Assembly (NCBI RefSeq): GCF_014645655.1
Contig: NZ_BMMD01000004.1
Location: 114,762-178,761, forward strand
Origin: Agromyces bauzanensis
Lineage (GTDB): Bacteria; Actinomycetota; Actinomycetes; Actinomycetales; Microbacteriaceae
Length of the DNA: 64,000 nucleotides
Reading direction: 5' to 3'
Part shown: piece by piece, positions 1 to 12,085 of the stretch
Position numbering within the stretch: position 1 is the first letter of the stretch
Layout: each line of letters begins with the position of its first letter
Position numbers and translations under genes: made by a program
Notes under the pieces: generated by a model
Seen by the model: the letters and a program-made list of their open reading frames with translations, nothing else
What the model was told of the DNA's origin: nothing
The model's database searches: none

Positions 1-1735
<1,735 letters not shown>

Positions 1736-1739
1736 GGCG

Positions 1740-3680
1740 ATGAGCACAGCATTGCCGAAGAACGAGGGCGTCCCGTATCGCCCCAAGGCGGCGGAGATCC
1801 CCACCGCGCCGGGCGTCTACCGTTTCCGCGATGCCGAGCGACGCGTGCTCTACGTCGGCAAGGCGAAGAACCTGCGCGCGCGACTGTCGAACTACTTCGC
1901 GCCGCTGCACACCTTGCAGGAGCGCACGCGCCGCATGGTCACGAGCGCCGCGTCCGTCGAGTGGACCGTCGTCCGCACCGACGTCGAGGCGCTGAACCTC
2001 GAGATCACGTGGATCAACGAGCTGAAGCCCCCGTTCAACGTGCGGTTCAAGGACGACAAGTCCTACCCGTACCTCGTGGTGACGCTCGCCGACGAGGCGC
2101 CGCGCGCCATGGTGTCGCGCAAGCGGGGAATCCCAGGTGCCCGGTACTTCGGCCCGTATCCGAAGGTCTGGGCCGTGAACGAGACCCTCGACCTCCTCAT
2201 CAAGCTGTTCCCGATCCGCACGTGCAAGGACAGCGACTACCGACGGGCGATGGCGTCGGGCAAGCCCTGTTTCGCCGGCCAGATCGGCCGCTGCTTCGGC
2301 CCGTGCTCGGGCCGGGTCACGATCGAGGAGCATCGCGCGAACGTCGACCGGTTCGTGGCCTTCATGCAGAACCAGGACCCGCGCATCCTGGACGACCTCG
2401 AGCACGAGATGCGCTCCGCGGCCGCGGTGCAGGACTACGAGACCGCGGCGCGGCGGCGCGACCAGCTGCAGGCCGCGCGGGCGTTCTTCGAGAAGAGCGC
2501 CATGGTGCTCGGCGACCGAGTCGACATCGACGTCTTCGGCGTGGAGCACGACGAGCTCGCCGCGGCGGTGCAGTTGTTCATCGTGCGGAGCGGCCGGGTT
2601 CGGGGGGTGCGCACGTGGACGGTCGACAAGGAACTCGACGTCCCGCTCGGCGAGCTCGTCGACTCGGTCGTGCAGAACGCGTACGTCGACGGGCTCAACC
2701 CGGCGCGCGAGGTCATCGTGCCCGAACTCCCCGACGACGCCGAGGCGCTCGAGACGTGGCTGGCGACGCTCGCCGGCCGCAAGGTGCGGCTCCGCGCTGC
2801 GCAGCGCGGTGACAAGGCGGCGCTGCTGCAGACCGCGACCCAGAACGCCAGGCAGTCGCTCATGCTCTACAAGACGCGGCGCAGCGCCGATTTCACGACG
2901 CGCTCGCGCGCCCTGGAGGACATCCAGGAGGCGCTCGGCATGGCCGACGCGCCGCTGCGCATCGAGTGCTTCGATGTGTCGCACCTGAGCGGCACCAACA
3001 TCGTCGCCTCGATGGTCGTGTTCGAAGACGGACTGCCCCGCAAAGACGAGTACCGGCGCTTCACGATCCCGAACTCGAACGACGACACCGACTCGATCCA
3101 CCAGGTGCTGACGCGGCGGCTCGCCTACCTTGCGCCGGGTCCGACCGTCGACCCGCCGTCGGCGGCCGGCGACACGGCGGCGGGCACCGACGACGCCCCC
3201 GCGGCGTCCGAGCGACGCAGGAAGTTCGCCTATCGCCCGAACCTCCTCGTGGTCGACGGCGGCCAGCCCCAGGTGGCCGCGGCCGCCCGCGCCCTCGAGG
3301 AGTCGGGGGTCGAGGGCATCTACCTCTGCGGCATCGCAAAGCGGCTCGAGGAGATCTGGACCCCCGACGCCGACTTCCCGGTGATCCTGCCGCGCAACAG
3401 CGACGCGCTCTTCCTGTTCCAGCGCGTGCGCGACGAGGCGCACCGGTTCGCGATCACGCACCAGCGCCAGCGGCGCAAGCGCGACATCGGCACCCTCCTC
3501 TCCGAGATCCCCGGCCTCGGTCCGGCGCGCGTGAAGGAGCTGCTCCGCCATTTCGGATCCGTGTCGCGGCTGCGCGCGGCCACCGAGTCCGAGATCGGCG
3601 AGGTCAAGGGCATCGGGCCGACGCTCGCGGCCACCGTGCACGGGCACCTGCGCGCCGACGGCGTGTCGGCGCCCCGGTAG
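1740..3680 (+). CDS. uvrC: UvrABC excinuclease subunit C
   Basis: UvrC makes the two incisions flanking a lesion after UvrA/UvrB recognition. The 646-residue product has the usual layout. A GIY-YIG nuclease domain is at the N terminus (GVY about residue 25, YVG about 38, giving the 3' cut), and a UVR motif for UvrB contact lies around residues 205-240. An RNase H-like domain has the acidic residues of FDVSHLSG and VVDGGQ, and two helix-hairpin-helix motifs are at the end ([22 protein letters not shown]). An Ala/Thr/Asp-rich insert at about 3150-3220 looks like a lineage-specific loop. The gene follows uvrA by 4 bp and precedes rapZ, a common actinobacterial order. Confidence 0.97.
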   Translation: MSTALPKNEGVPYRPKAAEIPTAPGVYRFRDAERRVLYVGKAKNLRARLSNYFAPLHTLQERTRRMVTSAASVEWTVVRTDVEALNLEITWINELKPPFNVRFKDDKSYPYLVVTLADEAPRAMVSRKRGIPGARYFGPYPKVWAVNETLDLLIKLFPIRTCKDSDYRRAMASGKPCFAGQIGRCFGPCSGRVTIEEHRANVDRFVAFMQNQDPRILDDLEHEMRSAAAVQDYETAARRRDQLQAARAFFEKSAMVLGDRVDIDVFGVEHDELAAAVQLFIVRSGRVRGVRTWTVDKELDVPLGELVDSVVQNAYVDGLNPAREVIVPELPDDAEALETWLATLAGRKVRLRAAQRGDKAALLQTATQNARQSLMLYKTRRSADFTTRSRALEDIQEALGMADAPLRIECFDVSHLSGTNIVASMVVFEDGLPRKDEYRRFTIPNSNDDTDSIHQVLTRRLAYLAPGPTVDPPSAAGDTAAGTDDAPAASERRRKFAYRPNLLVVDGGQPQVAAAARALEESGVEGIYLCGIAKRLEEIWTPDADFPVILPRNSDALFLFQRVRDEAHRFAITHQRQRRKRDIGTLLSEIPGLGPARVKELLRHFGSVSRLRAATESEIGEVKGIGPTLAATVHGHLRADGVSAPR

Positions 3681-3716
3681 GCTGGAGTGTCGACGCGCGG
3701 AAGGGGGCCCGAGACG

Positions 3717-4595
3717 ATGGCAGCCGGGGCTGAGCAGCAACAGGAGGTGCTGATCGTCACCGGGATGTCGGGGGCGGGCCGCTCGACCGTCGGCAACGCC
3801 CTCGAGGACCTCGACTGGTACGTGGTCGACAACCTGCCGCCGCAGATGCTCCGCCCGCTCGTCGAACTCGTGGAGCGCGCGGGCACCTCGCTGCCGCGCA
3901 TCGCCGCGGTCGTGGACGTGCGTGGTCGTGACTTCTTCTCGGAACTGCAGGAGATCATCCAAGCGCTCCGCACCGGTACCAACGTTCGGGTCGTCTTCCT
4001 CGATGCCACGGACGCGGTCCTCGTGCGCCGGTTCGAGTCGGTGCGTCGTCCGCACCCGCTGCAGGGGAACGGCACCATCCTCGACGGCATCGAGGCCGAG
4101 CGGATCCGCCTCGCGGAGCTCCGCGAGTCGAGCGACATGGTCATCGACACGTCCGACCTCAACATCCACCAACTCGCGACGCTCATCACCGAGACGTTCG
4201 CGGAGGAGGGGCGGGCCGGGCTCCAGGTGACCATCCTGAGCTTCGGCTTCAAGTACGGCCTGCCGGCCGACGCCGACCTCGTCGCCGACGCGCGATTCCT
4301 GCCGAACCCGTTCTGGATCCCCGAGCTCAGGCACCTGAGCGGCGAGGATGCCGCCGTGTCCGAGTACGTCCTGAGCCAGCCGGGAGCACACGAGTTCATC
4401 GACGCGTACGCGGCGGCGCTCGCGCCGGTGCTCGCGGGATACCAGCGTGAGAACAAGCGGCATGCGACGATCGCGATCGGCTGCACGGGTGGCAAGCACC
4501 GTTCGGTGGCGATCGTGCGGGAACTCGCGGAGCGGCTCGAGCAGCTGCCGGGCGTCGTGGTGAGCGTGAAGCACCGTGATCGGGGCCGGGAATGA
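3717..4595 (+). CDS. rapZ: RNase adapter protein RapZ (YvcJ family nucleotide-binding protein)
   Basis: This is a P-loop nucleotide-binding protein of the RapZ/YvcJ family, about 292 residues. In enterobacteria the family adapts RNase E to small RNAs; in Gram-positives it binds nucleotides and affects cell-wall or competence traits. Its role here is inferred only from family. The P-loop reads GMSGAGRST, with Arg where many P-loops have Lys, which I recall as common in actinobacterial members. DNLPP follows, and [10 protein letters not shown] near the C terminus is typical. I prefer ATG at 3717, preceded by GGAAGGGGG about ten bases upstream, over an in-frame GTG at 3687. The order uvrC-rapZ-whiA is conserved in actinobacteria. 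Confidence 0.93.
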   Translation: MAAGAEQQQEVLIVTGMSGAGRSTVGNALEDLDWYVVDNLPPQMLRPLVELVERAGTSLPRIAAVVDVRGRDFFSELQEIIQALRTGTNVRVVFLDATDAVLVRRFESVRRPHPLQGNGTILDGIEAERIRLAELRESSDMVIDTSDLNIHQLATLITETFAEEGRAGLQVTILSFGFKYGLPADADLVADARFLPNPFWIPELRHLSGEDAAVSEYVLSQPGAHEFIDAYAAALAPVLAGYQRENKRHATIAIGCTGGKHRSVAIVRELAERLEQLPGVVVSVKHRDRGRE

Positions 4596-4646
4596 TCGGT
4601 TCGAGCCCCGACGACCTGACGCGATCGACGAAGGAGAGGGTGTGAC

Positions 4647-5627
4647 GTGGCGCTGACGGGCGACGTGAAGGAGGAGCTCGCGCGGGTCGAGGTGTCCAAG
4701 ACGAGCGTTCGGGCGGCCGAGCTCGCCTCGGTGCTCAGGTTCGCAGGCGGGTTGCACATCATCTCGGGGCGCATCGCCATCGAGGCCGAGCTCGACTCGC
4801 CGACCATCGCCCGGCGCGTGACGCGCGACCTCGGCGAGCTGTACGGCGTGCGACCGGATGTCTCGGTGATCTCGCCGTCGGGGATCCGCCGGTCGAACCA
4901 GTACCTCGTGCGCGTGCTCGACGGCGGCGAGACGCTCGCGCGGCAGACGGGCCTGCTCGATGCACGCCGGCGCCCGGTGCGGGGCCTGCCGAACAAGCTC
5001 ACCACCGGCTCCCGCGATGACGTCGCCGCGGTGTGGCGGGGCGCGTTCCTCGCACACGGCAGCCTCACCGATCCGGGCCGTTCCGCGGCCCTCGAGGTCA
5101 CGTGCCCGGGCAACGAGACGGCGATGGCACTCGTCGGCGCCGCCGGCCGACTCGGCATCTCGGCGAAGGCCCGCGAGGTGCGCGGCGTGCACCGCGTCGT
5201 CATCCGCGACGGCGAGGCGATCAGCGCGATGCTCGCACTCATGGGCGCCACCGAGACGGTGCGCAACTGGGAGGAGCTGCGCCAGCGACGCGAGGTGCGG
5301 GCCACCGCCAACCGCCTCGTCAACTTCGACGACGCCAATCTCCGCCGTTCCGCGCAGGCCGCCGTCGCGGCGTGCGCGCGCGTCGAACGCGCGATGGAGC
5401 TCCTCGGCGACGACATCCCCGAGCACCTGCGCTACGCCGGCGAACTCCGCCTCGCGCACCGCGATTCGAGCCTCGACGAGCTCGGCCACCACGCTGACCC
5501 GCCCATGACGAAGGACGCCGTCGCCGGGCGCATCCGCCGCCTGCTCGCGATGGCCGACAGGCGTGCGGTCGAGCTGGGCGTACCCGGCACTGAGGCCAGC
5601 CTGCCGCCCGACCTCGACGACGTCTGA
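4647..5627 (+). CDS. whiA: DNA-binding protein WhiA
   Basis: WhiA is a conserved Gram-positive DNA-binding protein related to LAGLIDADG homing endonucleases but without nuclease activity. In Streptomyces it activates sporulation-division genes; in non-sporulating rods it influences division and chromosome segregation. The 326-residue product begins with the family-typical sequence around [13 protein letters not shown], has the degenerate LAGLIDADG half, and ends in a helix-turn-helix region with [16 protein letters not shown]. The start is GTG at 4647, behind a strong AAGGAGAGGG site at 4631-4640. It lies 51 bp after rapZ. A hairpin follows the stop, so it may end the uvr-rapZ-whiA unit. Confidence 0.95.
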   Translation: MALTGDVKEELARVEVSKTSVRAAELASVLRFAGGLHIISGRIAIEAELDSPTIARRVTRDLGELYGVRPDVSVISPSGIRRSNQYLVRVLDGGETLARQTGLLDARRRPVRGLPNKLTTGSRDDVAAVWRGAFLAHGSLTDPGRSAALEVTCPGNETAMALVGAAGRLGISAKAREVRGVHRVVIRDGEAISAMLALMGATETVRNWEELRQRREVRATANRLVNFDDANLRRSAQAAVAACARVERAMELLGDDIPEHLRYAGELRLAHRDSSLDELGHHADPPMTKDAVAGRIRRLLAMADRRAVELGVPGTEASLPPDLDDV

Positions 5628-5644
5628 CCAGGGGCTGCGCGCAC

Positions 5645-5664
5645 GCGGATGCCGTGGCATCCGC
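5645..5664 (+). terminator. Hairpin after whiA, probable terminator
   Basis: GCGGATGCC (5645-5653) and GGCATCCGC (5656-5664) are perfect inverted arms separated by two bases, so a practical stem is 8 bp with a 4-nt loop. It lies 17 bases past the whiA stop. There is no U-run, which is usual for high-GC actinobacterial terminators. Confidence 0.55.
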
Positions 5665-5784
5665 TGTTCGTCGTGGGCCGCGTCAACCCCGGTCGTCGTT
5701 CCCGGCCCGGGCATAGACTCGAGGATGCAGCCGCGGAACGCCGGGCAGGAGCCCGGAATGCCCGGTATCTGACAAGGAGAAGCA

Positions 5785-6411
5785 ATGGCCGACTACACCC
5801 TCCCGGATCTGCCCTACGACTACTCGGCGCTCCAGCCCGCGATCAGCGGCACGATCATGGAACTGCACCACTCGAAGCACCACCAGGCGTACGTGACCGG
5901 CGCGAACACCGCCCTCGAGCAGCTCGCCGAGGCGCGCGACTCGGGCAACCTCGCCAACGTCAACAAGCTCGAGAAGGACCTCGCGTTCAACCTCGGCGGC
6001 CACGTCAACCACTCGATCTTCTGGACCAACCTCTCGCCCGACGGCGGCGACAAGCCCACCGGCGACCTCTCGTCGGCGATCGAAGACCAGTTCGGGTCGT
6101 TCGACAAGTTCCAGGCGCACTTCACGGCGACCGCGCTCGGCGTGCAGGGCTCGGGATGGGCCGTGCTCGCCTGGGACTCGATCGGGCAGCGCCTCCTCGT
6201 CGTCCAGTTCTTCGACCAGCAGGCGAACATGCCGGCGGGCATCGTGCCGCTCCTCATGCTCGACGTGTGGGAGCACGCGTACTACCTCGATTACAAGAAC
6301 GTCCGCGCCGATTACGTGAAGGCGTTCTGGAGCATCGCGAACTGGGAGAACGTCCAGCAGCGCCTCACGACCGCGCGCGAGAAGACCTCAGGGCTGCTGC
6401 TACTGTCATAG
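5785..6411 (+). CDS. sodA: Superoxide dismutase, Fe/Mn type
   Basis: The enzyme converts superoxide to oxygen and hydrogen peroxide in the cytoplasm, using Fe or Mn. The 208-residue protein has all expected metal-ligand contexts: the first His in HHSKHHQAY, the second in HVNHSIFW, and the Asp and His in [14 protein letters not shown]. There is no signal peptide. ATG at 5785 follows ACAAGGAGAAGC, a strong ribosome site. TAGACT at 5714-5719 could be a -10 box, but no good -35 is visible. The gene stands alone between whiA and gap, each separated by a hairpin. Which metal is used cannot be decided from the sequence by eye. Confidence 0.97.
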   Translation: MADYTLPDLPYDYSALQPAISGTIMELHHSKHHQAYVTGANTALEQLAEARDSGNLANVNKLEKDLAFNLGGHVNHSIFWTNLSPDGGDKPTGDLSSAIEDQFGSFDKFQAHFTATALGVQGSGWAVLAWDSIGQRLLVVQFFDQQANMPAGIVPLLMLDVWEHAYYLDYKNVRADYVKAFWSIANWENVQQRLTTAREKTSGLLLLS

Positions 6412-7509
<1,098 letters not shown>

Positions 7510-7520
7510 AACGAGTGAAT

Positions 7521-8735
7521 GTGACCCTGCGAACGATCGAGTCCCTCGGTCCGCTCGCCGGCAGGCGCGTCGTCGTCCGTTGCGACCTCAATGTCCCTCT
7601 GCAGGGCGAGGTCATCACGGACGACGGGCGTGTGCGGGCGTCGGTGCCGACCATCCGGGCCCTCACGGGCGGGCGGGCCCGCGTGATCGTGGTCTCCCAT
7701 CTGGGCCGCCCCGAAGGCGCGCCCGACCCGAAGTACAGCCTCGCACCCGTGGCGAGCCGCCTCGGCGAGCTGCTCGACGCCCCCGTCGCCTTCGCGACCG
7801 ACACGGTCGGTGCGGATGCCGCGGCCAAGGTCGCCGCGCTCGGCGACGGCGAGGTGCTCGTGCTCGAGAACCTCCGCTTCAACCCGGGGGAGACCTCGAA
7901 GAACGAGGCCGAGCGCACGGCGTTCGCGGGCGAGCTGGCAGGCTTCGCCGACGCGGTCGTCTCCGACGGATTCGGCGTGGTGCATCGCAAGCAGGCGAGC
8001 GTGTACGAGCTCGAGGAACTCCGGCCCAGCGCGGCAGGGCTCCTCATCGCCTCGGAGCTCGACGTGCTCGACCGGCTCACGGAGTCGCCCGAGCGGCCGT
8101 ACACGGTCGTGCTCGGGGGGTCGAAGGTGTCGGACAAGCTCGGCGTGATCGCGCACCTCCTGCCCCGCGTCGACACGCTGCTGATCGGCGGCGGCATGCT
8201 GTTCACATTCTTCGCCGCCCGGGGCCACAAGGTGGCGTCGAGCCTCCTCGAGGCCGACCAGATCGACACCGTGAAGGGCTACCTCGCCCAGGCGGAGGAG
8301 CGCGGCGTGTCGATCGTGCTGCCGACCGACGTGGTCGTCGCCGCCTCGTTCTCGGCCGACGCCGAGCATGTCGTCGCGCCGGCCGACGCCATCGAGGACA
8401 CGCCGTTCGGGACATCCGGACTCGGCCTGGACATCGGCCCCGCGACGGCGGCCGCGTTCGCCGCCCGCATCCGCGAGTCGAAGACGGTCTTCTGGAACGG
8501 TCCCATGGGGGTGTTCGAGCTCGCACCGTTCGCCGAAGGCACGCGTGTGGTGGCCGAGGCGCTCACGGAGGTCGACGGGCTCAGCGTCGTCGGCGGCGGC
8601 GACTCCGCTGCGGCCGTTCGACAGCTCGGCTTCCCCGACAAGGCATTCGGACACATCTCGACGGGCGGAGGCGCGAGCCTCGAGTTCCTCGAGGGCAAGA
8701 AGCTCCCCGGACTGGAGGTCCTCGGATGGCAGTGA
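7521..8735 (+). CDS. pgk: Phosphoglycerate kinase
   Basis: Transfers the acyl-phosphate of 1,3-bisphosphoglycerate to ADP. The 404-residue product begins VTLRTIESLG and includes the substrate-binding region VVVRCDLNVPL. It also has the hinge motif ENLRFNPGE, the nucleotide-binding glycine-rich segment LGGSKVSDK and the end motif HISTGGGASLEFLEGKKLPG. Starts at GTG 7515 or GTG 7521 are both possible, and neither has a strong ribosome site. I favour 7521 because homologues start at this point. Initiation may depend on translational coupling to gap, which stops 11 bases upstream. The 3' end overlaps tpiA by 10 bases. Confidence 0.97.
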   Translation: MTLRTIESLGPLAGRRVVVRCDLNVPLQGEVITDDGRVRASVPTIRALTGGRARVIVVSHLGRPEGAPDPKYSLAPVASRLGELLDAPVAFATDTVGADAAAKVAALGDGEVLVLENLRFNPGETSKNEAERTAFAGELAGFADAVVSDGFGVVHRKQASVYELEELRPSAAGLLIASELDVLDRLTESPERPYTVVLGGSKVSDKLGVIAHLLPRVDTLLIGGGMLFTFFAARGHKVASSLLEADQIDTVKGYLAQAEERGVSIVLPTDVVVAASFSADAEHVVAPADAIEDTPFGTSGLGLDIGPATAAAFAARIRESKTVFWNGPMGVFELAPFAEGTRVVAEALTEVDGLSVVGGGDSAAAVRQLGFPDKAFGHISTGGGASLEFLEGKKLPGLEVLGWQ

Positions 8736-9538
8736 CCCTTCGACCGCCTCAGGGCGGCGCACGTATCCCGTTCATCGCCGGCAACTGGAAGATGAACCTC
8801 GACCACCTGCAGGCGATCGCATTCGTGCAGAAGCTCGCCTGGGCGCTCGCCGACGCGAAGCACGACTTCGCCGATGCGGAGGTGGCCGTGTTCCCGCCGT
8901 TCACCGATCTGCGGTCGGTGCAGACGCTCGTGACGGCCGACTCTCTCCCCATCGGGTACGGCGCGCAGGATGTCTCGGCCCACGACTCAGGCGCCTACAC
9001 GGGCGAGATCTCGGGGGCGTTCCTGGCGCAGCTCGACTGCGCCTACGCGATCATCGGGCACTCCGAGCGGCGTACGCTGCACGGCGAGACCGACGCCGAC
9101 GTCAACTCGAAGGTGCTCGCCGCGCACCGCCACGGGATCGTGCCCGTCGTCTGCGTGGGGGAGACCGCGGACGACCTCGAGGCGCACGGCCCGAGCGCCG
9201 TGCCCGTCGCGCAGCTGCGTGCCGCACTCGACGGCGTCGACGGCTCCAAGGGACTCGTCGTCGCCTACGAGCCCGTCTGGGCGATCGGCTCCGGGCAGGC
9301 GGCGATCCCCGAGCAGGCCGAGCAGGTGTGCGCCGCGCTTCGCGCCCTCATCGGCGAGCTGCTCGGCGACGAGGCGGCCACCGCGACGCGCATCCTCTAC
9401 GGCGGCTCGGTGACGGCGGCGAACATCGCGTCGTTCCTCAGGGAGCCGAACGTCGACGGCGCCCTCGTCGGCGGTGCGAGCCTCGACATCGACGAGTTCT
9501 CGAGCATCGTCCGGTTCAAGAAGCACGTCGGCACGTGA
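8726..9538 (+). CDS. tpiA: Triose-phosphate isomerase
   Basis: Interconverts dihydroxyacetone phosphate and glyceraldehyde 3-phosphate. The 270-residue product has the N-terminal GNWKMN with the catalytic Lys, the electrophilic His in IIGHSERR, and the catalytic Glu in VVAYEPVWAIGSG. The phosphate-binding motif LYGGSV is near the end. ATG at 8726 lies inside the pgk 3' end and is preceded by GGAGG at 8713-8717. This overlap indicates translational coupling in the gap-pgk-tpiA unit. Confidence 0.97.
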   Translation: MAVTLRPPQGGARIPFIAGNWKMNLDHLQAIAFVQKLAWALADAKHDFADAEVAVFPPFTDLRSVQTLVTADSLPIGYGAQDVSAHDSGAYTGEISGAFLAQLDCAYAIIGHSERRTLHGETDADVNSKVLAAHRHGIVPVVCVGETADDLEAHGPSAVPVAQLRAALDGVDGSKGLVVAYEPVWAIGSGQAAIPEQAEQVCAALRALIGELLGDEAATATRILYGGSVTAANIASFLREPNVDGALVGGASLDIDEFSSIVRFKKHVGT

Positions 9539-9545
9539 CATCCTG

Positions 9546-9579
9546 CCGCCGCCTGCGGACTTCGTTCCGTGGTCGGCGG
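9546..9579 (+). terminator. Imperfect hairpin after tpiA
   Basis: CCGCCG (9546-9551) pairs with CGGCGG (9574-9579), and CGGA (9556-9559) pairs with TCCG (9566-9569). The loop is TTCG with one mismatched closing pair, and a weakly paired internal loop lies between the two stems. It starts 8 bases past the tpiA stop and could end the glycolytic transcript. Confidence 0.4.
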
Positions 9580-9591
9580 TGCACGTCCCGT

Positions 9592-9597
9592 TATACT
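9592..9597 (+). promoter_or_regulatory. Candidate -10 element for secG-rbpA
   Basis: TATACT at 9592-9597 matches the actinobacterial housekeeping -10 consensus and lies 45 bases before the secG start, after the tpiA hairpin. No convincing -35 hexamer is seen 16-19 bases upstream, so the call rests on the -10 alone. Confidence 0.4.
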
Positions 9598-9641
9598 GAT
9601 TGACGGCTCGACCCACTGCGTCGTGCCCGGAAAGGTTCACC

Positions 9642-9893
9642 GTGGAGATTCTCCAGGTCGTCCTGCAGGTGCTGCTCGGTCTCACGAGCCTCCTGCTGAC
9701 GCTGCTCATCCTGCTGCACAAGGGCCGCGGCGGCGGTCTGTCCGACATGTTCGGCGGCGGCGTCACCTCGAGCCTCGGCGCGTCCGGTGTCGCCGAGCGC
9801 AACCTCAACCGCATCACGATCATCCTCGGACTCGTATGGGTGACGTGCATCGTGCTGCTCGGCCTCATCACCAAGTTCGACGCCGGAATCTGA
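9642..9893 (+). CDS. secG: Preprotein translocase subunit SecG
   Basis: SecG is the small accessory membrane subunit of the SecYEG protein-export channel. The 83-residue product has two hydrophobic helices (about residues 2-24 and 57-77). They are separated by a Gly-rich loop containing KGRGGGLSDMFGGG, the family hallmark. GTG at 9642 is preceded by GGAAAGG at 9629-9635. The glycolysis-secG neighbourhood is conserved across many bacteria. RbpA follows 10 bases downstream. Confidence 0.95.
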   Translation: MEILQVVLQVLLGLTSLLLTLLILLHKGRGGGLSDMFGGGVTSSLGASGVAERNLNRITIILGLVWVTCIVLLGLITKFDAGI

Positions 9894-9903
9894 CGGGGGA
9901 GTC

Positions 9904-10272
9904 ATGGCATCGGGAAACAGCGCCATCCGGGGCTCGCGCGTGGGCGCGGGCCCGATGGGCGAACAGGACCGCGGCTTCCACGCCGACCGCGTCGCGGTGA
10001 GCTACTGGGACGCCCAGGGCAACGAGACCGTGCGCCACTTCGCGGCGAACCTCCCCGAGGAGGAGATCCCCGACATCATCGACAGCCCATCGACAGGCAT
10101 GCCGGCCGGCCGCGACAAGGAGAACCCGCCGTCGGTGTCGAAGCTCGAGCCGTACAAGACGCACCTCGCGTACGTGAAGGAGCGGCGCACCGACGAAGAG
10201 GCTGCAGCCCTGCTCGAGGAGGCGCTCACGCAGCTTCGCGCCCGCCGCGGACAGGCCGCGCCACAGGACTGA
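9904..10272 (+). CDS. rbpA: RNA polymerase-binding protein RbpA, lacking zinc ligands
   Basis: RbpA binds RNA polymerase and the principal sigma factor in actinobacteria and stimulates initiation. The 122-residue product has the N-terminal tail ASGNSAIRGSRVGAGPMGE and the C-terminal sigma-interaction domain EPYKTHLAYVKERR. In Streptomyces the central core binds zinc through Cys, His, Cys, Cys. At the aligned positions here I read Asp36, Asn40, Ser61 and Thr64, so no zinc site remains. Mycobacterial RbpA also lacks the site, so the protein can still be functional. ATG at 9904 follows GGGGGAGTC. A strong hairpin closes the unit. Confidence 0.9.
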   Translation: MASGNSAIRGSRVGAGPMGEQDRGFHADRVAVSYWDAQGNETVRHFAANLPEEEIPDIIDSPSTGMPAGRDKENPPSVSKLEPYKTHLAYVKERRTDEEAAALLEEALTQLRARRGQAAPQD

Positions 10273-10291
10273 CGTCCGAGACCACGAACGT

Positions 10292-10321
10292 GAGGGGGCC
10301 AGCCGGTGGGCTGGCCCCCTC
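10292..10321. terminator. Perfect 13-bp hairpin between convergent rbpA and pgl
   Basis: GAGGGGGCCAGCC (10292-10304) and GGCTGGCCCCCTC (10309-10321) form a perfect 13-bp stem with a GGTG loop. It sits 20 bases past the rbpA stop and 38 bases from the convergent pgl stop, so it probably serves both directions. Confidence 0.8.
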
Positions 10322-10358
10322 CTCGTCGGCCCGACGGCGTCGTGGTCCGACTCCGCGA

Positions 10359-11129
10359 TCAGTAATCGCGCGAGATGAGCGCCTCAGGCACCTCGGCGGC
10401 CGCATCCGCGTCGACGAAGAACACCGTGCGACGGCGCCCCTTGATCCCGGCGACCGGCACCTCGTCGCGACTCGCACCGGCAAGGGCGAGGCCGAGCGCC
10501 GAGGCCTTGTCGGCGCCGGCGAGCACGAGCCACACGCGCTGCGAGGAGTTGATCACCGGGCGCGTCAGGCTGAGGCGCTCGGGCGGCGGCTTGGGCGAGT
10601 TCCGCACGGCGATGACGGTGCGATCGGTCACCCGGATGCCCGAGCGGTGCGGGAACAGCGAGGCGATGTGCCCGTCGGGGCCGACGCCGAGGAAGGTGAT
10701 GTCGAAGATGGGATGCGGCAGCCCGTCGACGCCGTGCGTCGACAGCTCTGCCGCGGCGGAGGCGGCGGCCTCGTCGAGCGAGAGCCCGGAATCCGATGCC
10801 GGGAACGGGTGCACGTTCTCGGCAGGCAGGTCGAGGTCGTCGAGCAGCGCCTCCTGCGCCTGCCGGTCGTTGCGTTCGCCGTCGCCGGCCGGCACCCAGC
10901 GCTCGTCGCCCCACCAGAAGTGCACGCGCGACCAGTCGATCGACGTGCGCGCCGGTGACGCGGCCACTGCCTCGAGCATCGCGGATCCCATGGATCCACC
11001 GGTGAGCACGACGTGAGCCACCGCCTGCGCGTCGAGGATGTCGAGCATCTTCGTGATGAACCGCGCGGCGACGGAACTCGCCAACGACGCCTTGTCGGGA
11101 TGTACGAGCACGCGTCGTTCATTCGTCAT
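10359..11129 (-). CDS. pgl: 6-phosphogluconolactonase
   Basis: Hydrolyses 6-phosphogluconolactone to 6-phosphogluconate, the second step of the oxidative pentose phosphate pathway. The 256-residue product has the N-terminal VLTGGSMG phosphate-binding loop, the WSRVHFWWGDERWVP motif and GVGPDGHIASLFPH with the catalytic His, all diagnostic of the DevB type. The start ATG at 11129 overlaps the opcA stop in an ATGA arrangement. It is the last gene of the minus-strand tkt-tal-pgi-zwf-opcA-pgl operon. Confidence 0.95.
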   Translation of the reverse strand: MTNERRVLVHPDKASLASSVAARFITKMLDILDAQAVAHVVLTGGSMGSAMLEAVAASPARTSIDWSRVHFWWGDERWVPAGDGERNDRQAQEALLDDLDLPAENVHPFPASDSGLSLDEAAASAAAELSTHGVDGLPHPIFDITFLGVGPDGHIASLFPHRSGIRVTDRTVIAVRNSPKPPPERLSLTRPVINSSQRVWLVLAGADKASALGLALAGASRDEVPVAGIKGRRRTVFFVDADAAAEVPEALISRDY

Positions 11130-12085
11130 GCATGGACTCCTTCGGCCTCCCTGGCATCCAGGAGCGCGATGCCCCTCGTGATCACTTCACCGTACAACTC
11201 GTCGGGGTCGAGACGGCGGAGCTCGTCCGCGAGGCAGTCGCGGAGGCTGCGACGGGGCAGCGCCACGTCATGCACGGGTTGGCCGGGCTGGCGCAGCGTG
11301 GCGACGCCGGGCACGTCGCGCACCAGCTCGATCGTGCCGCCGGGGCGATCGAGCCGGACGCCGTGGATGCCGTGCGATCCGGACTCGATGCCGGTCAGCA
11401 CGCAGGTGCTGGGCGCGTCGAGCTGCAGTCGGAGCCACGCTGCCAGCAGCGTCGTGGACGGCGAGTCGATCGCGCCCGTCACGGTGACGCCGACGACCGG
11501 CTCGTACGGGGGCTGGTCGAGCACCGCGGCGAGCTGCGCCCGCCACAGCGTGAGTCGCGTCCACGCGAAGTCGGCGTCGCCGGGGTGGTAGCTCGTCGCG
11601 AGGGCGTGCAACGCCGCCTGCGGGTCGGCCTGGGTCGAGGCATCCGTGATCCTGCGGTGCGCGATGCGACCGAGCGGCGCCTCCGCGGGAACACCCGGCG
11701 CCATGCCCGGCCACCAGGTGACGACCGGGGCATCCGGCAGCAGGAGGCCCATGACGAGGCTCTCCTCGTCGAGCGCTGCGTCGCCGCACGCGCGCAGCAC
11801 GATCACCTCGCTCGCGCCCGCGTCGCCGCCGACGCGGATCTCCGCGTCGAGTCGCGACGGCGTGCGCGGAGCCTCGTCGGGGTCGCTGGAGATCACGATG
11901 ACGCGCATCGGATGCTCCCTCGACGCGTCGTTCGCAGCCTCGATCGCCTCCTCCTCGCCCCCCGGTGCGGTGGCGATCACCAGGGTCAGCACGCGCCCGA
12001 GGGCGACGACGCCGCCCTCCTCGCGGACCTTCACGAGCGTCTTCGAGATCTGGCTCGTGGTGGTGTCGGGCAGGTCGACGATCAT
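11126..12085 (-). CDS. opcA: Glucose-6-phosphate dehydrogenase assembly protein OpcA
   Basis: OpcA is an allosteric and assembly partner of G6P dehydrogenase in cyanobacteria and actinobacteria. The 319-residue product begins MIVDLPDTTTSQISKTL, has the family-typical region VVTWWPGMAP, and lacks a signal peptide or membrane segment. Its start overlaps the zwf stop by four bases (ATGA), and its own stop overlaps the pgl start. The three oxidative-pathway proteins are therefore translationally coupled. Confidence 0.93.
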   Translation of the reverse strand: MIVDLPDTTTSQISKTLVKVREEGGVVALGRVLTLVIATAPGGEEEAIEAANDASREHPMRVIVISSDPDEAPRTPSRLDAEIRVGGDAGASEVIVLRACGDAALDEESLVMGLLLPDAPVVTWWPGMAPGVPAEAPLGRIAHRRITDASTQADPQAALHALATSYHPGDADFAWTRLTLWRAQLAAVLDQPPYEPVVGVTVTGAIDSPSTTLLAAWLRLQLDAPSTCVLTGIESGSHGIHGVRLDRPGGTIELVRDVPGVATLRQPGQPVHDVALPRRSLRDCLADELRRLDPDELYGEVITRGIALLDAREAEGVHA

